DNA of 64,000 bases from Arthrobacter sp. Marseille-P9274 (GCF_946892675.1 NZ_CAMPOV010000001.1:408033-472032), one strand, 5' to 3'. Positions 38,331 to 49,391 are shown, counted from the first letter of the stretch. Program-made: numbers and translations. Notes: generated by a model from the sequence alone, not told the origin.

Positions 38331-39676
38331 ATTTCCGCGCCCTCGAGCAGCTCGGTCACCAGCGCCGCGATCGGCGACCGTTCGGACCGCGTCAGGGTGA
38401 TGTGGCCGAAGAGCGGATGGCCCTTGAGGGTTTCGACGACGGCGGCGATACCGTCGTGCCGTCCGACCCGCAGGTTGTCCCGCTGCGCGACATCGTGGGT
38501 CAGCACGATCTTCGAGTTCTGGCCGATCCGGCTCATGACCGTTAGCAGGACGTTCTTCTCCAGAGACTGCGCCTCGTCGACGATCACGAACGCGTCATGG
38601 AGCGAGCGGCCGCGGATGTGGGTGAGCGGCAGGACCTCGAGCATGCCGCGGTCCATCACTTCCTCGACCACCTCGGTGGAAACCAGCGCGCCAAGGGTGT
38701 CGAAGACCGCCTGCGCCCAGGGGTTCATCTTCTCCGACTCGGAGCCCGGGAGGTAGCCCAGCTCCTGGCCGCCCACGGCGTACAGCGGCCGGAAGACCAC
38801 TACCTTGCGGTGCTCGCGGCGCTCCAGCACGGCTTCCAGGCCGGCGCAGAGGGCCAGCGCTGACTTGCCGGTGCCGGCGCGGCCGCCCAGGGAAACGATG
38901 CCGACCTCCTGGTCCATCAGCAGGTCGATCGCCAGCCGCTGTTCCGCCGAGCGGCCGTGCAGCCCGAAGACGTCGCGGTCCCCCTTGACCAGGCGGACCT
39001 GCTTGTCGGCTCCGACCCGGCCCAGCGCGGAACCGCGGTTGGACAGGAGGACAAGGCCGGTGTTGCTCGGCATCTCGGCCGCCGCCGGGATGAAGACCGG
39101 CTCGTGGTTGTAGAGCTCGTTGACGTCGTCCTCGAGAACCTCCAGCTCCGCGACGCCGGTCCAGCCCGAGTCCTTCACCAGCTCATTGCGGTACTCGTCC
39201 GCCTGCAGCCCCATCGCGGAGGCCTTCACACGCATCGGCAGGTCCTTGGAGACCACCGTGACGTTCTTGCCCTCGTCGGCGAGGTTCTTCGCCACCGCCA
39301 GGATCCGGCTGTCGTTGTCGCCGCCACGGAAGCCCGCGGGCAGCACGTCCGGCGAAATGTGGTTCAGCTCCACCCGCAGCGATCCGCCCTCTTCCCCGAG
39401 AGGGATCGCATGGTTCAGGCCGCCGTGTTCGACCCGCAGGTCATCCAGCAGGCGCAGCGCCTTCCGGGCGAAGTAGCCAAGTTCCGGATCGTGCCGCTTG
39501 CCCTCCAGCTCGGTGATCACCACGACAGGCAGAATCACTTCGTGCTCGGCGAAACGTTTCAAAGCCAGCGGGTCGGACAGCAGCACCGACGTATCGAGCA
39601 CGAAGGATTGGGCCGCATGCCCACCTATTTCCTGCGCCGCGTTTCCGGTCCGGCTCGTCATTTCAAAGGTGGCCAC
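38327..39676 (-). CDS. phoH: PhoH2-type PIN domain/ATPase protein
   Basis: A 449-residue fusion of a PIN ribonuclease domain (about 22-160; Asp28 in FVLDTSVLL, Glu in ITELEGK, Asp in GGDNDSRIL) and a PhoH ATPase (Walker [10 protein letters not shown] 264-272, Walker B FVIVDEAQ 363-370). PhoH2 proteins of mycobacteria are described as RNA helicase/RNases. The GTG at 39676 is preceded by GGAG with five-base spacing. The frame stays open 80 codons upstream, which might host an upstream coding segment like the reported phoAT antitoxin, but I see no supporting start. A long structured leader precedes it. Confidence 0.93.
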   Translation of the reverse strand: MATFEMTSRTGNAAQEIGGHAAQSFVLDTSVLLSDPLALKRFAEHEVILPVVVITELEGKRHDPELGYFARKALRLLDDLRVEHGGLNHAIPLGEEGGSLRVELNHISPDVLPAGFRGGDNDSRILAVAKNLADEGKNVTVVSKDLPMRVKASAMGLQADEYRNELVKDSGWTGVAELEVLEDDVNELYNHEPVFIPAAAEMPSNTGLVLLSNRGSALGRVGADKQVRLVKGDRDVFGLHGRSAEQRLAIDLLMDQEVGIVSLGGRAGTGKSALALCAGLEAVLERREHRKVVVFRPLYAVGGQELGYLPGSESEKMNPWAQAVFDTLGALVSTEVVEEVMDRGMLEVLPLTHIRGRSLHDAFVIVDEAQSLEKNVLLTVMSRIGQNSKIVLTHDVAQRDNLRVGRHDGIAAVVETLKGHPLFGHITLTRSERSPIAALVTELLEGAEI

Positions 39677-39852
39677 ATTAACTCCCGTCCGGAGCGCTGT
39701 TGCTCCGAATCGCTCGGATTGGGGCGACGCGGTGAGGCCACCTGGCCGGTACCGGCCTCCCCCCATGCATCTGCATGTGGCGACCTCCCGATCAATCGGC
39801 GGGGTTGCTGACTGATACCCCCAAACTACGCCCCTGTAATTCGGGTGCACAA
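39677..39852 (-). promoter_or_regulatory. phoH promoter and structured 5' leader
   Basis: On the minus strand TTGTGC (39847-39852), an 18-base spacer and TAGTTT (39823-39828) form a plausible promoter. The roughly 140-base leader contains perfect inverted repeats: CCGATTGATCGG (39788-39799), CATGCAGATGCATG (39764-39777), GGCCGGTACCGGCC (39744-39757), and a GGAGC/GCTCC hairpin closer to the start. It matches no riboswitch class I know. From 39853 to 40006 I see nothing. Confidence 0.5.
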
Positions 39853-40006
39853 TGCCCCCGGCGGGACGATTGGGTAAATTCCCTGTGAACGCGGCCGGAC
39901 CCCGGAAGCCGGCCACCCGCCGTCGTCAGCGATGCATGCAGCGGCCACTTTCGACCCCTGCCGGAGCAGGCCCGGAAGGCGGGAGCCAGTCGCCCGGCGG
40001 CGCGCT

Positions 40007-40768
40007 TCAGGCGCCGAAGCGCCGCTGGCGGCTCGCGTAATCGCGCAGCGCCCGGAGGAAATCCAGCCGGCGGAAATCGGGCCAGAGCGCCTCGCAGAAG
40101 TAGTACTCGCTGTACGCGCTCTGCCACATCAGGAAGCCCGAGAGCCGCTGCTCCCCCGAGGTGCGGATGACCAGGTCCGGGTCCGGCAGTCCCCTCGTAT
40201 AGAGGTAGCGGGAAATGTCGTCGACGTCCAGGGTTTCCGCCACGGATTCGACGTCGCGACCGGCCTTCCCGGCGGTCCGGAGCAGTTCCTTGACCGCGTC
40301 CACGATCTCCTGCCGGCCGCCATAGCCGACGGCCACATTCACGTGCACGCCCTGGACCTCGGCCGTCTGCTCCGCGAGCGCGCGCAGCTTGCCGGACAGG
40401 TACGCCGGCAGCGTCTCGAGCGCGCCCACCGGCCGCACCCGGACGTTCTTGCCCTCGCCCAGCCGGTCCAGAGTGTTGGCGATGATGCCCATCAGCTGGT
40501 CCAGCTCCTCGCTGGATCGGTTCATGTTGTCGGTCGAGAGCATGTACAGCGTGACGACCTTGACGCCTAGCTCATCGCACCAGCCGAGGAACTCGAGGAT
40601 CTTGTCAGCACCGGCCTGATGGCCCTCGCGAGTGGGGCTTCCCGCCAGCTTTGCCCACCGGCGGTTCCCGTCAACAACGACGCCGATGTGCCGGGGAATG
40701 CGGTCATCCGCCAGCGAACGCTGCAGCCGGCGCTCGTACATGCGGTAGGCAACTGCGGGGAATCTCAA
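40007..40768 (-). CDS. uppS: isoprenyl transferase (cis-prenyl diphosphate synthase)
   Basis: Makes Z-prenyl diphosphates for the lipid carrier of wall synthesis. The 253-residue UppS-family protein shows the diphosphate-binding VVDGNRRWAK (Asp33), LYMLSTDNMNRS, and C-terminal RTSGEQRLSGFLMWQ followed by YSEYYF. By synteny (next to hemolysin III, as recalled for Rv1085c/Rv1086) it may be the short-chain Z,E-farnesyl diphosphate synthase type, but chain length cannot be read reliably. The TTG at 40768 is chosen because AGGAG lies six bases upstream; ATG at 40741 is the alternative. Confidence 0.93.
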   Translation of the reverse strand: MRFPAVAYRMYERRLQRSLADDRIPRHIGVVVDGNRRWAKLAGSPTREGHQAGADKILEFLGWCDELGVKVVTLYMLSTDNMNRSSEELDQLMGIIANTLDRLGEGKNVRVRPVGALETLPAYLSGKLRALAEQTAEVQGVHVNVAVGYGGRQEIVDAVKELLRTAGKAGRDVESVAETLDVDDISRYLYTRGLPDPDLVIRTSGEQRLSGFLMWQSAYSEYYFCEALWPDFRRLDFLRALRDYASRQRRFGA

Positions 40769-40950
40769 ACCGCTCCTGCCTTTCTATTACCGCTTCGAGG
40801 ACTGCCGCCGGACAGCGGACACCGGGAAAGATTCTATCGCTTAGACCTTAAGGGAACCGACGCCGGCCGCCCGGCACCGCACCCGACCGTCATGTTCCGG
40901 CTGTTACCGGCCGGTATTCCGGTGCCCGTCGGCGGCGGTAGAATCGGCCC

Positions 40951-41685
40951 ATGAACCCGAGCGGCCCCGCCCCTTCGCCCCAGCCGGCCGGGGCCCCGGA
41001 TCGCATCGACGGCCCTGTTGAAACCGCCGTCGAGAGCCTTGCCGACGCCCTCAATATCAAACCCAAATTCCGCGGCTGGCTGCATGCAGGAGCCACTCCG
41101 CTGGCCCTCATCGCGGGCATCGTCCTCGTCACCTTGGCCCCCACAGCGGCGGGCAAGACGACCTCCGCCATCTACGCAGTCACCGGTCTGCTCCTCTTCG
41201 GAGTCAGCGCCGTCTACCATCGGGGAAACTGGCAGCCGAAAACCAAGCTGGTCCTCAAGCGGCTCGACCACAGCAACATCATGCTGGTCATCGCCGGCAC
41301 CTACACACCCCTGGCCTGGGCGCTGCTCGAGCAGTCCAAGGCGACACTCTTGCTGTGGCTCATCTGGTGCGGCGCCATCGCCGGCGTCGCCTTCCGCGTC
41401 ATCTGGACGCATGCACCCCGCTGGCTCTACGTGCCGATCTACTGCGCCCTCGGCCTCGGTGCACTCTTCTACCTCCCGGACTTCTTCACGGCCAGTCCCG
41501 CCGCTGCCGTCCTCGTCGTTGTGGGGGGCGCCTTCTACATCGCCGGCGCCGTCTTCTACGGCATCAAGAAGCCCAACTTCTCCCCCACATGGTTCGGATT
41601 CCACGAGCTCTTCCATGCCTTCACCGTCGTGGCCTTCAGCTGCCACTTCGCCGCCATCATGCTCGCCGTCCTCGGTCGCACGTAA
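40951..41685 (+). CDS. hemolysin III / PAQR family membrane protein
   Basis: A 244-residue, seven-helix membrane protein. Conserved features: the N-terminal RGWLHAGATPLAL, SAVYHRGNW with the metal-ligand His, KRLDHSNIMLVIAGTYTPLA, and the C-terminal FHELFHAFTVVAFSCHFAA with two more histidines. PAQR proteins bind zinc and are proposed to be hydrolases; the 'hemolysin' label is historical. The ATG at 40951 lies six bases after TAGAAT, a leaderless configuration. It is divergent from uppS. Confidence 0.93.
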   Translation: MNPSGPAPSPQPAGAPDRIDGPVETAVESLADALNIKPKFRGWLHAGATPLALIAGIVLVTLAPTAAGKTTSAIYAVTGLLLFGVSAVYHRGNWQPKTKLVLKRLDHSNIMLVIAGTYTPLAWALLEQSKATLLLWLIWCGAIAGVAFRVIWTHAPRWLYVPIYCALGLGALFYLPDFFTASPAAAVLVVVGGAFYIAGAVFYGIKKPNFSPTWFGFHELFHAFTVVAFSCHFAAIMLAVLGRT

Positions 41686-41744
41686 ACGGAGGCCCACCTA
41701 GACGGAGGCGATTCAGCTGCGCTACTTATCCACACCCCTAGGAA

Positions 41745-41760
41745 TAGAACGTTTATTCTA
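41745..41760. promoter_or_regulatory. LexA/SOS-box-like site before the DUF222 HNH gene
   Basis: TAGAACGTTTATTCTA resembles the actinobacterial SOS box (GAAC-N4-GTTC core, TCGAAC...GTTCGA): GAAC is exact and the right arm is ATTC. It lies directly upstream of the -10 TAGAAT (41762-41767), where bound LexA would block transcription. Related 13E12-type DUF222/HNH genes in M. tuberculosis are known to carry LexA sites. Confidence 0.5.
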
Positions 41761-41773
41761 CTAGAATGGTGTG

Positions 41774-43663
41774 ATGGCGAACACACCAGCGGAATCACCG
41801 CAGGAGGCAGAAGGCCCGGAGGCCTCGGGCCGTCCCGGTGGCGCGCATGCCAGCCCCTCAGGATCTGCCGGCCCTGAGCCTTCAGCCGTTCTTGCGGCTG
41901 TTCCCGTGTTTGGTCTGCGGCCGGCGGATCCGTTCTCGTGCCGTCCGCCGTGGGACGAGAACTCGTGGGAGGAGGGCGAGGCCGTGGATGCCGAGGGCAT
42001 TCCCCTCGACGCGCCGGATGCCCCGATCCCGCTCTACGTGCTGACCGGACATGACGCCCCGTTGGAGGAGGACCCGTGGGCCGGAAGCCGCGGCGCGTTT
42101 ACACCGCCGGCGTGGGAGCCTGTGCTGCCGGCCCGGTCCGGGCAGGTGAAGGACCTGCTGCCCTTGCTGGGGTCCCGGGAGCCGTCCCGCATGCTGTACC
42201 AGGAAGCCGCGCACGAACTCATCGCCGCACGCCGCGCCTCCGCCTGGCTGGAGGCCCGCATCCTGCGCCTGCTCAACGCCCTGGTCCGCGAGGCCGTGAA
42301 CGAACAGCCCCACGGCTGGCCCGCACCCCTCGGGCCGGGCACGCCGGACGAACATCTGGCCGAAGCCGCGGCCATCGCCGAAGCCGCCGCCGCACTGCAG
42401 ATCCCGGAAAGGACCGCCGCGATCCGCATCAACTATGCCCGAACCATCGCCGGTGAATGCCCCAACACCCTTGAAACCCTCGAACAAGGCAACCTGACCG
42501 GCGTGCAGGCAGCCATCATTACCGACGAAACCACATCGCTGCCGCCCCAGGCCCGGCCCGGATTCGAACACGAACTCCTCGAGCTCGCCCCCGCATGCTC
42601 CACCAGCAGCCTGCGCCGCCGCGCGAAAACACTCCGCGAAAAACGCCACCCCGAAACCATCACCGCCCGCCGCGCCAAGAAAGCAGCCGACCGCCACCTC
42701 GAACTCAAACCCGACTACGACGGCATGGCCTGGCTCTCCGCCTACCTGCCCGCGGAAACCGCCGTCGCCGCGTTCAACCGCGTCCAGGCCATCGCGCTCT
42801 CCGTGCAGGGCCCCGAAGAACCCCGCACCCTGACCCAGCTCCGCGCCGACGCCCTCACCCACCTCCTGCTCACCGGGACCCCCAAACCCGCTGGCGGCCT
42901 TGCTGCCGGCGGGTTTGGGGGTCCCGGGCCCGTGGACCCGCGGGAACACCCCGCCCTGGACGGCGGCCTTCCCCCGGGCACCGGGTACGGGATCGTGCCC
43001 ACCGTCGCGCTGACCATCCCCGCCCTCACACTGCTCGGCCTCGGCCAGGAACCTGCCCACCTCGACGGATACGGGCCGATCCCCATCGACGCAGCCGCCC
43101 GCCTGGCCGCGAACGCCCCCTCGTTCACCCGCGTCCTGACCGACCCGGTCACCGGCGCGGTCCTCACCATGGACCGCAAACAGTACCGGCCCACCGCCGC
43201 GCAACGCCGCTACCTGCGCCTGCTCTACGAAAAATGCACGTTCTACGGCTGCTCCCGCTCCAGCGACCACTGCGAACTCGACCACACCATCGGCTGGGCC
43301 GACGGCGGATCCACCAACACGGCCAACCTCGGGCCGGAATGCAAGCGCCACCACCGCCTCAAAACCGAAACCGACTGGAACCTGCAACAACCCAACCAAG
43401 GCGAATTCGACTGGACCTCTCCCGCAGGAATCGGCTACCCGACCAGGCCCGAGCCCCTGGTGCACACCCCGCCCGAAGAACTCGCCAGCATCCTCGAACA
43501 CCACGAAATCCACACCATCAACACCAAACTCCGCGCCTACTACAACCGCAAACACCAACAAACCGGACAATCCGAACCAGCCGGACCAGCAGAGCCGCCG
43601 TACGCCGGCACGCCGCACCCAGGAGTCCCGGCCAGCGGCACCGATGAACCGCCACCCTTCTAA
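41774..43663 (+). CDS. DUF222 HNH endonuclease, 13E12-repeat-like
   Basis: A 629-residue protein. After an acidic N-terminal region, DUF222 spans about 130-400 (NALVREAVNEQ, RTAAIRINYARTIAGE, QLRADALTHLLLTGT). The HNH nuclease motif is near the end: CTFYGCSRSSDHCELDHTIGW, then NLGPECKRHHRLKTETDW, with zinc-like cysteines. Such genes are multicopy in actinobacteria and behave like selfish or DNA-damage-inducible elements; the natural target is unknown. ATG 41774 or GTG 41771 follow TAGAAT closely, so the mRNA is leaderless. A 19-base inverted repeat interrupts a linker at 42873-42927. Confidence 0.88.
   Translation: MANTPAESPQEAEGPEASGRPGGAHASPSGSAGPEPSAVLAAVPVFGLRPADPFSCRPPWDENSWEEGEAVDAEGIPLDAPDAPIPLYVLTGHDAPLEEDPWAGSRGAFTPPAWEPVLPARSGQVKDLLPLLGSREPSRMLYQEAAHELIAARRASAWLEARILRLLNALVREAVNEQPHGWPAPLGPGTPDEHLAEAAAIAEAAAALQIPERTAAIRINYARTIAGECPNTLETLEQGNLTGVQAAIITDETTSLPPQARPGFEHELLELAPACSTSSLRRRAKTLREKRHPETITARRAKKAADRHLELKPDYDGMAWLSAYLPAETAVAAFNRVQAIALSVQGPEEPRTLTQLRADALTHLLLTGTPKPAGGLAAGGFGGPGPVDPREHPALDGGLPPGTGYGIVPTVALTIPALTLLGLGQEPAHLDGYGPIPIDAAARLAANAPSFTRVLTDPVTGAVLTMDRKQYRPTAAQRRYLRLLYEKCTFYGCSRSSDHCELDHTIGWADGGSTNTANLGPECKRHHRLKTETDWNLQQPNQGEFDWTSPAGIGYPTRPEPLVHTPPEELASILEHHEIHTINTKLRAYYNRKHQQTGQSEPAGPAEPPYAGTPHPGVPASGTDEPPPF
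42873..42927. repeat. 19-bp perfect inverted repeat inside the HNH gene
   Basis: CCGGGACCCCCAAACCCGC (42873-42891) and GCGGGTTTGGGGGTCCCGG (42909-42927) are exact complements around a 17-base loop. It encodes TGTPKPAGGLAAGGFGGPG, a Pro/Gly linker between two DUF222 parts, in frame. This would be a very stable RNA hairpin within the message. Confidence 0.95.
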
Positions 43664-43786
43664 AAGGCAGCAGCCCTGATCAAACACACCCCGCTCCTCA
43701 AGGACCACCCGGTGCGTCTACACGACGGCCGGCGCCCCCACATGGCCCCTTCCAAGACTTGCTGCCACCCTCCCGATTTCCCGCCG

Positions 43787-45988
<2,202 letters not shown>

Positions 45989-45990
45989 GG

Positions 45991-46416
45991 TCAGCTCCCT
46001 GTCGGCCCGTCCCCGGACGGACCGCGTCCGGACGCGTCGTCCGCCGGCGAACCCGGGTCCCGGCGGCCGGTCACCTTGCCGTTGAGCTCCCGGTCCAGGC
46101 GGCGCTGGCGCTCTTCCTGGGTCTCCCTGCGCTCCCCGCGGCCGGACGCGGCGGGCACGCCCCCGGCGTCGGGCGCGTCAGGAACCTGCTGCCCCGAAGC
46201 AGCCGCACGATGCGCGTCCTGCTCCAGCTGCTCGCGGTACCGCACCCTGCGGATGCGCCGGCTCATGTCCCAGATCAGCAGGATAACGACGACGGCGAGG
46301 CCGAACGTGATGAAGAAGCCCCACGGACCGGGCGTGACCTGGTTCGGGTCGAGGCCAGGCTTCAGCGTCGGTTCCCCGCTGGGTCCGGCGGCGGCGAGCA
46401 GGTGCAGCAGTTGCAA
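45991..46416 (-). CDS. small single-pass membrane protein, Rv1083-like by position
   Basis: A 141-residue protein with a short N-terminal region, one transmembrane helix (about 33-49, FFITFGLAVVVILLIWD), a basic stretch RRIRRVRYREQ and a disordered hydrophilic C-terminus (Arg/Glu then Gly/Asp/Ser-rich). I recognise it only by synteny between mca and YyaL genes in actinobacteria. The tail would be cytoplasmic. Function unknown. Confidence 0.75.
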   Translation of the reverse strand: MQLLHLLAAAGPSGEPTLKPGLDPNQVTPGPWGFFITFGLAVVVILLIWDMSRRIRRVRYREQLEQDAHRAAASGQQVPDAPDAGGVPAASGRGERRETQEERQRRLDRELNGKVTGRRDPGSPADDASGRGPSGDGPTGS

Positions 46417-46482
46417 GATGGATCTCTTTCTGGCAAGGACCGAAACGCGGCGGCGGTCCGGAAAATCAGGGGCGGGCTACCT

Positions 46483-47415
46483 CTATCGTATGCCCGCGAA
46501 GAAGTCGGTTTCGGGCAGCGTTGTCTCCACCCTCGCGTCCACGAGGGTGTAGTCCTCCCACGGCCAGATCCTGCGCTGCATGTCCGGCGACACGGCGAAG
46601 AAGAAGCCCTCGGGCTCGATCTGGGTCCGGTGCGAGAGCAGGGCGCGGTCCCGGTGCTCGAAGTAGTCACCGCAGTCGATCTGGGTGGTGGTCCGGTGCG
46701 TCGGCATGGGCGGCTGGTGGCCTTCGGCGTCCGCTTCCTGCCACGCGGCAAGGCGCGCGGCGTAAGGCGACTGCAGGCCTGCTTCCTCCAGGGCGAAGTG
46801 CAGGGCGCGGAAACGCTCGGGATTGAAGGCGCGGTCATAGTAGAGCTTCAGCGGCGTCCAGGGTTCGCCGGCTTCCGGGTAGCGGTCCGCGTCAGCCGCT
46901 GCGTGGTATGCCTCCACGGCGACCTTGTGCGCCATGATGTGGTCCGGATGCGGGTAGCCGCCGTTCTCGTCGTAGCTGACGATGACGTGCGGTTTGAACG
47001 ATCGGACCAGCCGCACCAGCGGGGCGGCCGCCCGCTCCAGCGGAAGGGTCGCGAAGCTGCCGAACGGCAGGGGCGGCAGCGGATCGCCCTCCGGGAGGCC
47101 GGAATCGACGAAGCCCAGCCAGCGATGGGCAACCCCCAGTTCGTAGGCGGCCTTGGCCATCTCACGCCGCCTCAGCCCCGGCAGGTCCCGCAGTGCCTGC
47201 GGCTCGGATGCGACCTGACCGTTGAGGATGTCCCCCCGTTCGCCGCCGGTGCAGGTGACGACCATGGTCTCGACGCCGGTGGCGGCGTAGCTGGCCATGG
47301 TGGCCGCTCCCTTGCTGGATTCGTCGTCAGGGTGGGCATGCACGGTCAGGAGGCGCAGCCCATCACCGCGGCGGAATTCCGAGGTTCGTTCGGCAGCTTT
47401 TGCGGGGATGCTCAA
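46483..47415 (-). CDS. mca: mycothiol S-conjugate amidase
   Basis: Cleaves mycothiol S-conjugates to release mercapturates for export, a detoxification step specific to actinobacteria. The 310-residue LmbE-fold zinc hydrolase has VHAHPDDESSKG (zinc ligands His28 and Asp31) and the third ligand in YPHPDHIMAH. Length and the PEGFFF segment distinguish Mca from the deacetylase MshB, though not absolutely. I choose the TTG at 47415, six bases after AGGAG; upstream in-frame codons overlap the divergent DUF4307 gene. The order mca, small membrane protein, YyaL is conserved. Confidence 0.9.
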   Translation of the reverse strand: MSIPAKAAERTSEFRRGDGLRLLTVHAHPDDESSKGAATMASYAATGVETMVVTCTGGERGDILNGQVASEPQALRDLPGLRRREMAKAAYELGVAHRWLGFVDSGLPEGDPLPPLPFGSFATLPLERAAAPLVRLVRSFKPHVIVSYDENGGYPHPDHIMAHKVAVEAYHAAADADRYPEAGEPWTPLKLYYDRAFNPERFRALHFALEEAGLQSPYAARLAAWQEADAEGHQPPMPTHRTTTQIDCGDYFEHRDRALLSHRTQIEPEGFFFAVSPDMQRRIWPWEDYTLVDARVETTLPETDFFAGIR

Positions 47416-47466
47416 CTCAAACTCCTGATGATCGGACACAACGTGCAACACGGTAAGGTTGGAGGC

Positions 47467-47919
47467 GTGAGCACTACCGGCCCGACCCCCACGCACCCTA
47501 CTTCTTCAGGGATAAGCGTAGCCAATCGGTACGGGGCCCCAAAGCAGCATCTGGGCCGCGGAGCCAAGCGCGGCATCGTCATCGCAGCGCTGGCGGTCGC
47601 GGTAGTGCTGGCCGGCTACTTCGCCTTCGTGCAGGGCAAGCCCTCCGTCTCCGGCACCGACGTCGGCTTCAACGTGTCGGATCCCCACCACGCGACCGTT
47701 GACTTCCAGGTCACGAAGGACCCGGAAGCGACCGCCCAATGCGCCATCCAGGCCCTCAACGAAACCTACGCCATTGTCGGCTGGAAGGTCGCGACCATCG
47801 GCCCCGCCGCAGAAGGCGAAGGGAACGACGGCGGACGCACCACCGTGCACCGGATTCAGCTAAGGACTGAATCGCCTTCCGTTACCGGCGGCGTCAACGC
47901 CTGCTGGATCGTGAAGTAG
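47467..47919 (+). CDS. DUF4307 family membrane protein
   Basis: A 150-residue protein with a hydrophilic N-terminus, one transmembrane helix (about 36-56, GIVIAALAVAVVLAGYFAFV) and an extracytoplasmic C-terminal domain (VGFNVSDPHHATVDFQVTKD), as in DUF4307. Function is unknown. The GTG at 47467 follows GGAGG, with TAAGGT as a probable -10 eight bases upstream. It is divergent from mca across a 51-base gap and precedes greA, the Rv1080c-Rv1082 arrangement. Confidence 0.85.
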   Translation: MSTTGPTPTHPTSSGISVANRYGAPKQHLGRGAKRGIVIAALAVAVVLAGYFAFVQGKPSVSGTDVGFNVSDPHHATVDFQVTKDPEATAQCAIQALNETYAIVGWKVATIGPAAEGEGNDGGRTTVHRIQLRTESPSVTGGVNACWIVK

Positions 47920-48018
47920 CTTCGCGCACCGCCGCCGCGAGTGCACTAAATGTTTCAGAGTCGTCTCGGTTCTTGGGAAATGCCCGGAGGACTGACTACA
48001 CTTATTCAATACATTCTG

Positions 48019-48076
48019 CCCCGCCCCTCCGGTGGTCTCTCCGATTCAGATATGAACGAGTCACCAGAGAGCGGGG
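48019..48076 (+). terminator. hairpin with T-rich tail before greA
   Basis: CCCCGC (48019-48024) and GCGGGG (48071-48076) enclose further pairable segments (CTCTC with GAGAG, GGTG with CACC), and the stem is followed by TCTTTGCTT. It could end the DUF4307 transcript or act as an attenuator in a greA leader. Confidence 0.5.
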
Positions 48077-48178
48077 TCTTTGCTTGATGTGGCGGCCTCA
48101 GCGGCCTAGTCGGGCGAGGGAGTACCCATGCTGAGGCAGCGGCACGCCGCAGCCGAAGGCCATACTAAGGAGAAGTAC

Positions 48179-48670
48179 GTGTCTACATCCAGCGCATCCG
48201 TGGCTTGGCTCACTCAGGAGTCTTACGACCGCCTGAAGGCTGAACTGGATTACCTGTCCGGCCCGGGCCGGACGGAGATCGTCGCCCGCATCGAGCAGGC
48301 CCGTTCCGAGGGGGACCTCAAGGAGAACGGCGGGTACCATGCCGCCAAGGAGGAACAGGGCAAGGCCGAGGCTCGCATCCGCCAGCTGACCGAGTTGCTG
48401 CGCAATGCCCATGTCGGGGAAGCTCCCGCGGATGACGGAGTCGTCGAACCGGGCATGGTCGTGGAGGCCAAGATCGCCGGGGATACCGAGACGTTCCTGC
48501 TCGGCAGCCGCGAAGTTGCCGGCGACGCCAGCATCGACGTCTACAGCGAGAAGTCCCCGCTGGGCGCGGCGATCAACGGCAAGAAGGCCGGCGAGACCGT
48601 CGCCTACACTGCGCCCAACGGCAAGGAAATCAAGGTGGAGATCATCTCCGCTAAGCCGTACGCAGGCTAA
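48179..48670 (+). CDS. greA: transcription elongation factor GreA
   Basis: Rescues backtracked RNA polymerase by stimulating transcript cleavage. The 163-residue protein has the N-terminal coiled coil with the tip acidic residues (RSEGDLKENGGYHAAKEEQG) and the C-terminal FKBP-like domain (SPLGAAINGKKAGETVAYTA). GTG 48179 follows AAGGAG; an ATG at 48128 would add non-family residues. Actinobacterial GreA is often the only Gre factor. Confidence 0.96.
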   Translation: MSTSSASVAWLTQESYDRLKAELDYLSGPGRTEIVARIEQARSEGDLKENGGYHAAKEEQGKAEARIRQLTELLRNAHVGEAPADDGVVEPGMVVEAKIAGDTETFLLGSREVAGDASIDVYSEKSPLGAAINGKKAGETVAYTAPNGKEIKVEIISAKPYAG

Positions 48671-48794
48671 CCAGGGGCGGCGCTGCCGCCCGGCTGAGGG
48701 CGGGTCGGTTACTCCCAGTGGAGAGCCGACCCGCCCTTTGCCGTACCCGGCGGATGCCAGGGCCTGAAGCGCCGGGCACCGGCCCAGGTTGCGG

Positions 48795-49391
48795 CTACCG
48801 CAGCCGCTGCCGGCTGCGGCCGCGGATCCGGTCCTTGCGCATCAGCACGGCGGCCAGCACTCCCCCGGCCGCGCCGAACAGGTGCGCCTGCCAGGAGACC
48901 CCTGCTCCCGCCGTCGGCAAGAGGCCCAGCAGCACCGAGCCGTAGAAGAGGAAGATGACGACGGCAAGCAGGACCTGCCGCCAGCTGCGGTTGTAGAACC
49001 CGCGGACCAGCAGGTAGGCGAGGAAGCCGAACACTACGCCGGAGGCCCCGACCGTCAGGCCCTGGCCGGTCAGCCAGACCCCGATGCCGGACACCAGCCA
49101 GCTTATGGCGAGCACTGCAGCGAAGCGCCGGGCGCTTTCGAGGAACACCAGGAATCCCAGCACCACCAGCGGCAGCGTGTTGCTGGCCAGGTGGTTGACG
49201 TCTGCGTGCAGCAGCGGCGAGAAGACGATGCCGTCCAGGCCCTCGATCCGGCGCGGGATGTTGCCGAGCAGGTAATAGACCTGGCTCCCGGCGAGCAGGG
49301 TCAGCAGGAAGACCGCCCACAGCACCCCTGCCATACCGAGCAGGGCGCCGAGCGCGCGTCGTGCCCGGGTTCCCCGGCTGGCCCCGCTCAC
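48795..49391 (-). CDS. rhomboid-family intramembrane serine protease
   Basis: A 198-residue, six-helix membrane protease. Catalytic Ser117 is in TVGASGVVFG and catalytic His170 in SWQAHLFGAAGG; the helix-2 motif HADVNHLASN provides the oxyanion-stabilising residues. The GTG at 49391 (MSGASRGTRARR) follows GTGGAG. It lies 26 bases after the ilvA stop on the same strand, so the AI-2E, ilvA and rhomboid genes may be co-transcribed. Substrate unknown. Confidence 0.92.
   Translation of the reverse strand: MSGASRGTRARRALGALLGMAGVLWAVFLLTLLAGSQVYYLLGNIPRRIEGLDGIVFSPLLHADVNHLASNTLPLVVLGFLVFLESARRFAAVLAISWLVSGIGVWLTGQGLTVGASGVVFGFLAYLLVRGFYNRSWRQVLLAVVIFLFYGSVLLGLLPTAGAGVSWQAHLFGAAGGVLAAVLMRKDRIRGRSRQRLR

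Noticed and set aside
39818-39825. CCCCCAAAC as another copy of the shared palindrome
   Set aside because: Only the left half is present; no G-run follows at six bases.
39744-39852. 6C-type or known riboswitch class in the phoH leader region
   Set aside because: Hairpin loops do not hold the expected C-runs and no known ligand-core motif is visible.
39677-39916. N-terminal extension of PhoH by 80 residues
   Set aside because: The upstream residues are not family-like and the GTG at 39676 has a good GGAG site; open frames of this length are expected at this GC content.
41771-43663. Mobile intron or insertion sequence around the HNH gene
   Set aside because: No terminal repeats, target duplication or transposase; the gene is a DUF222 HNH protein with its own promoter.
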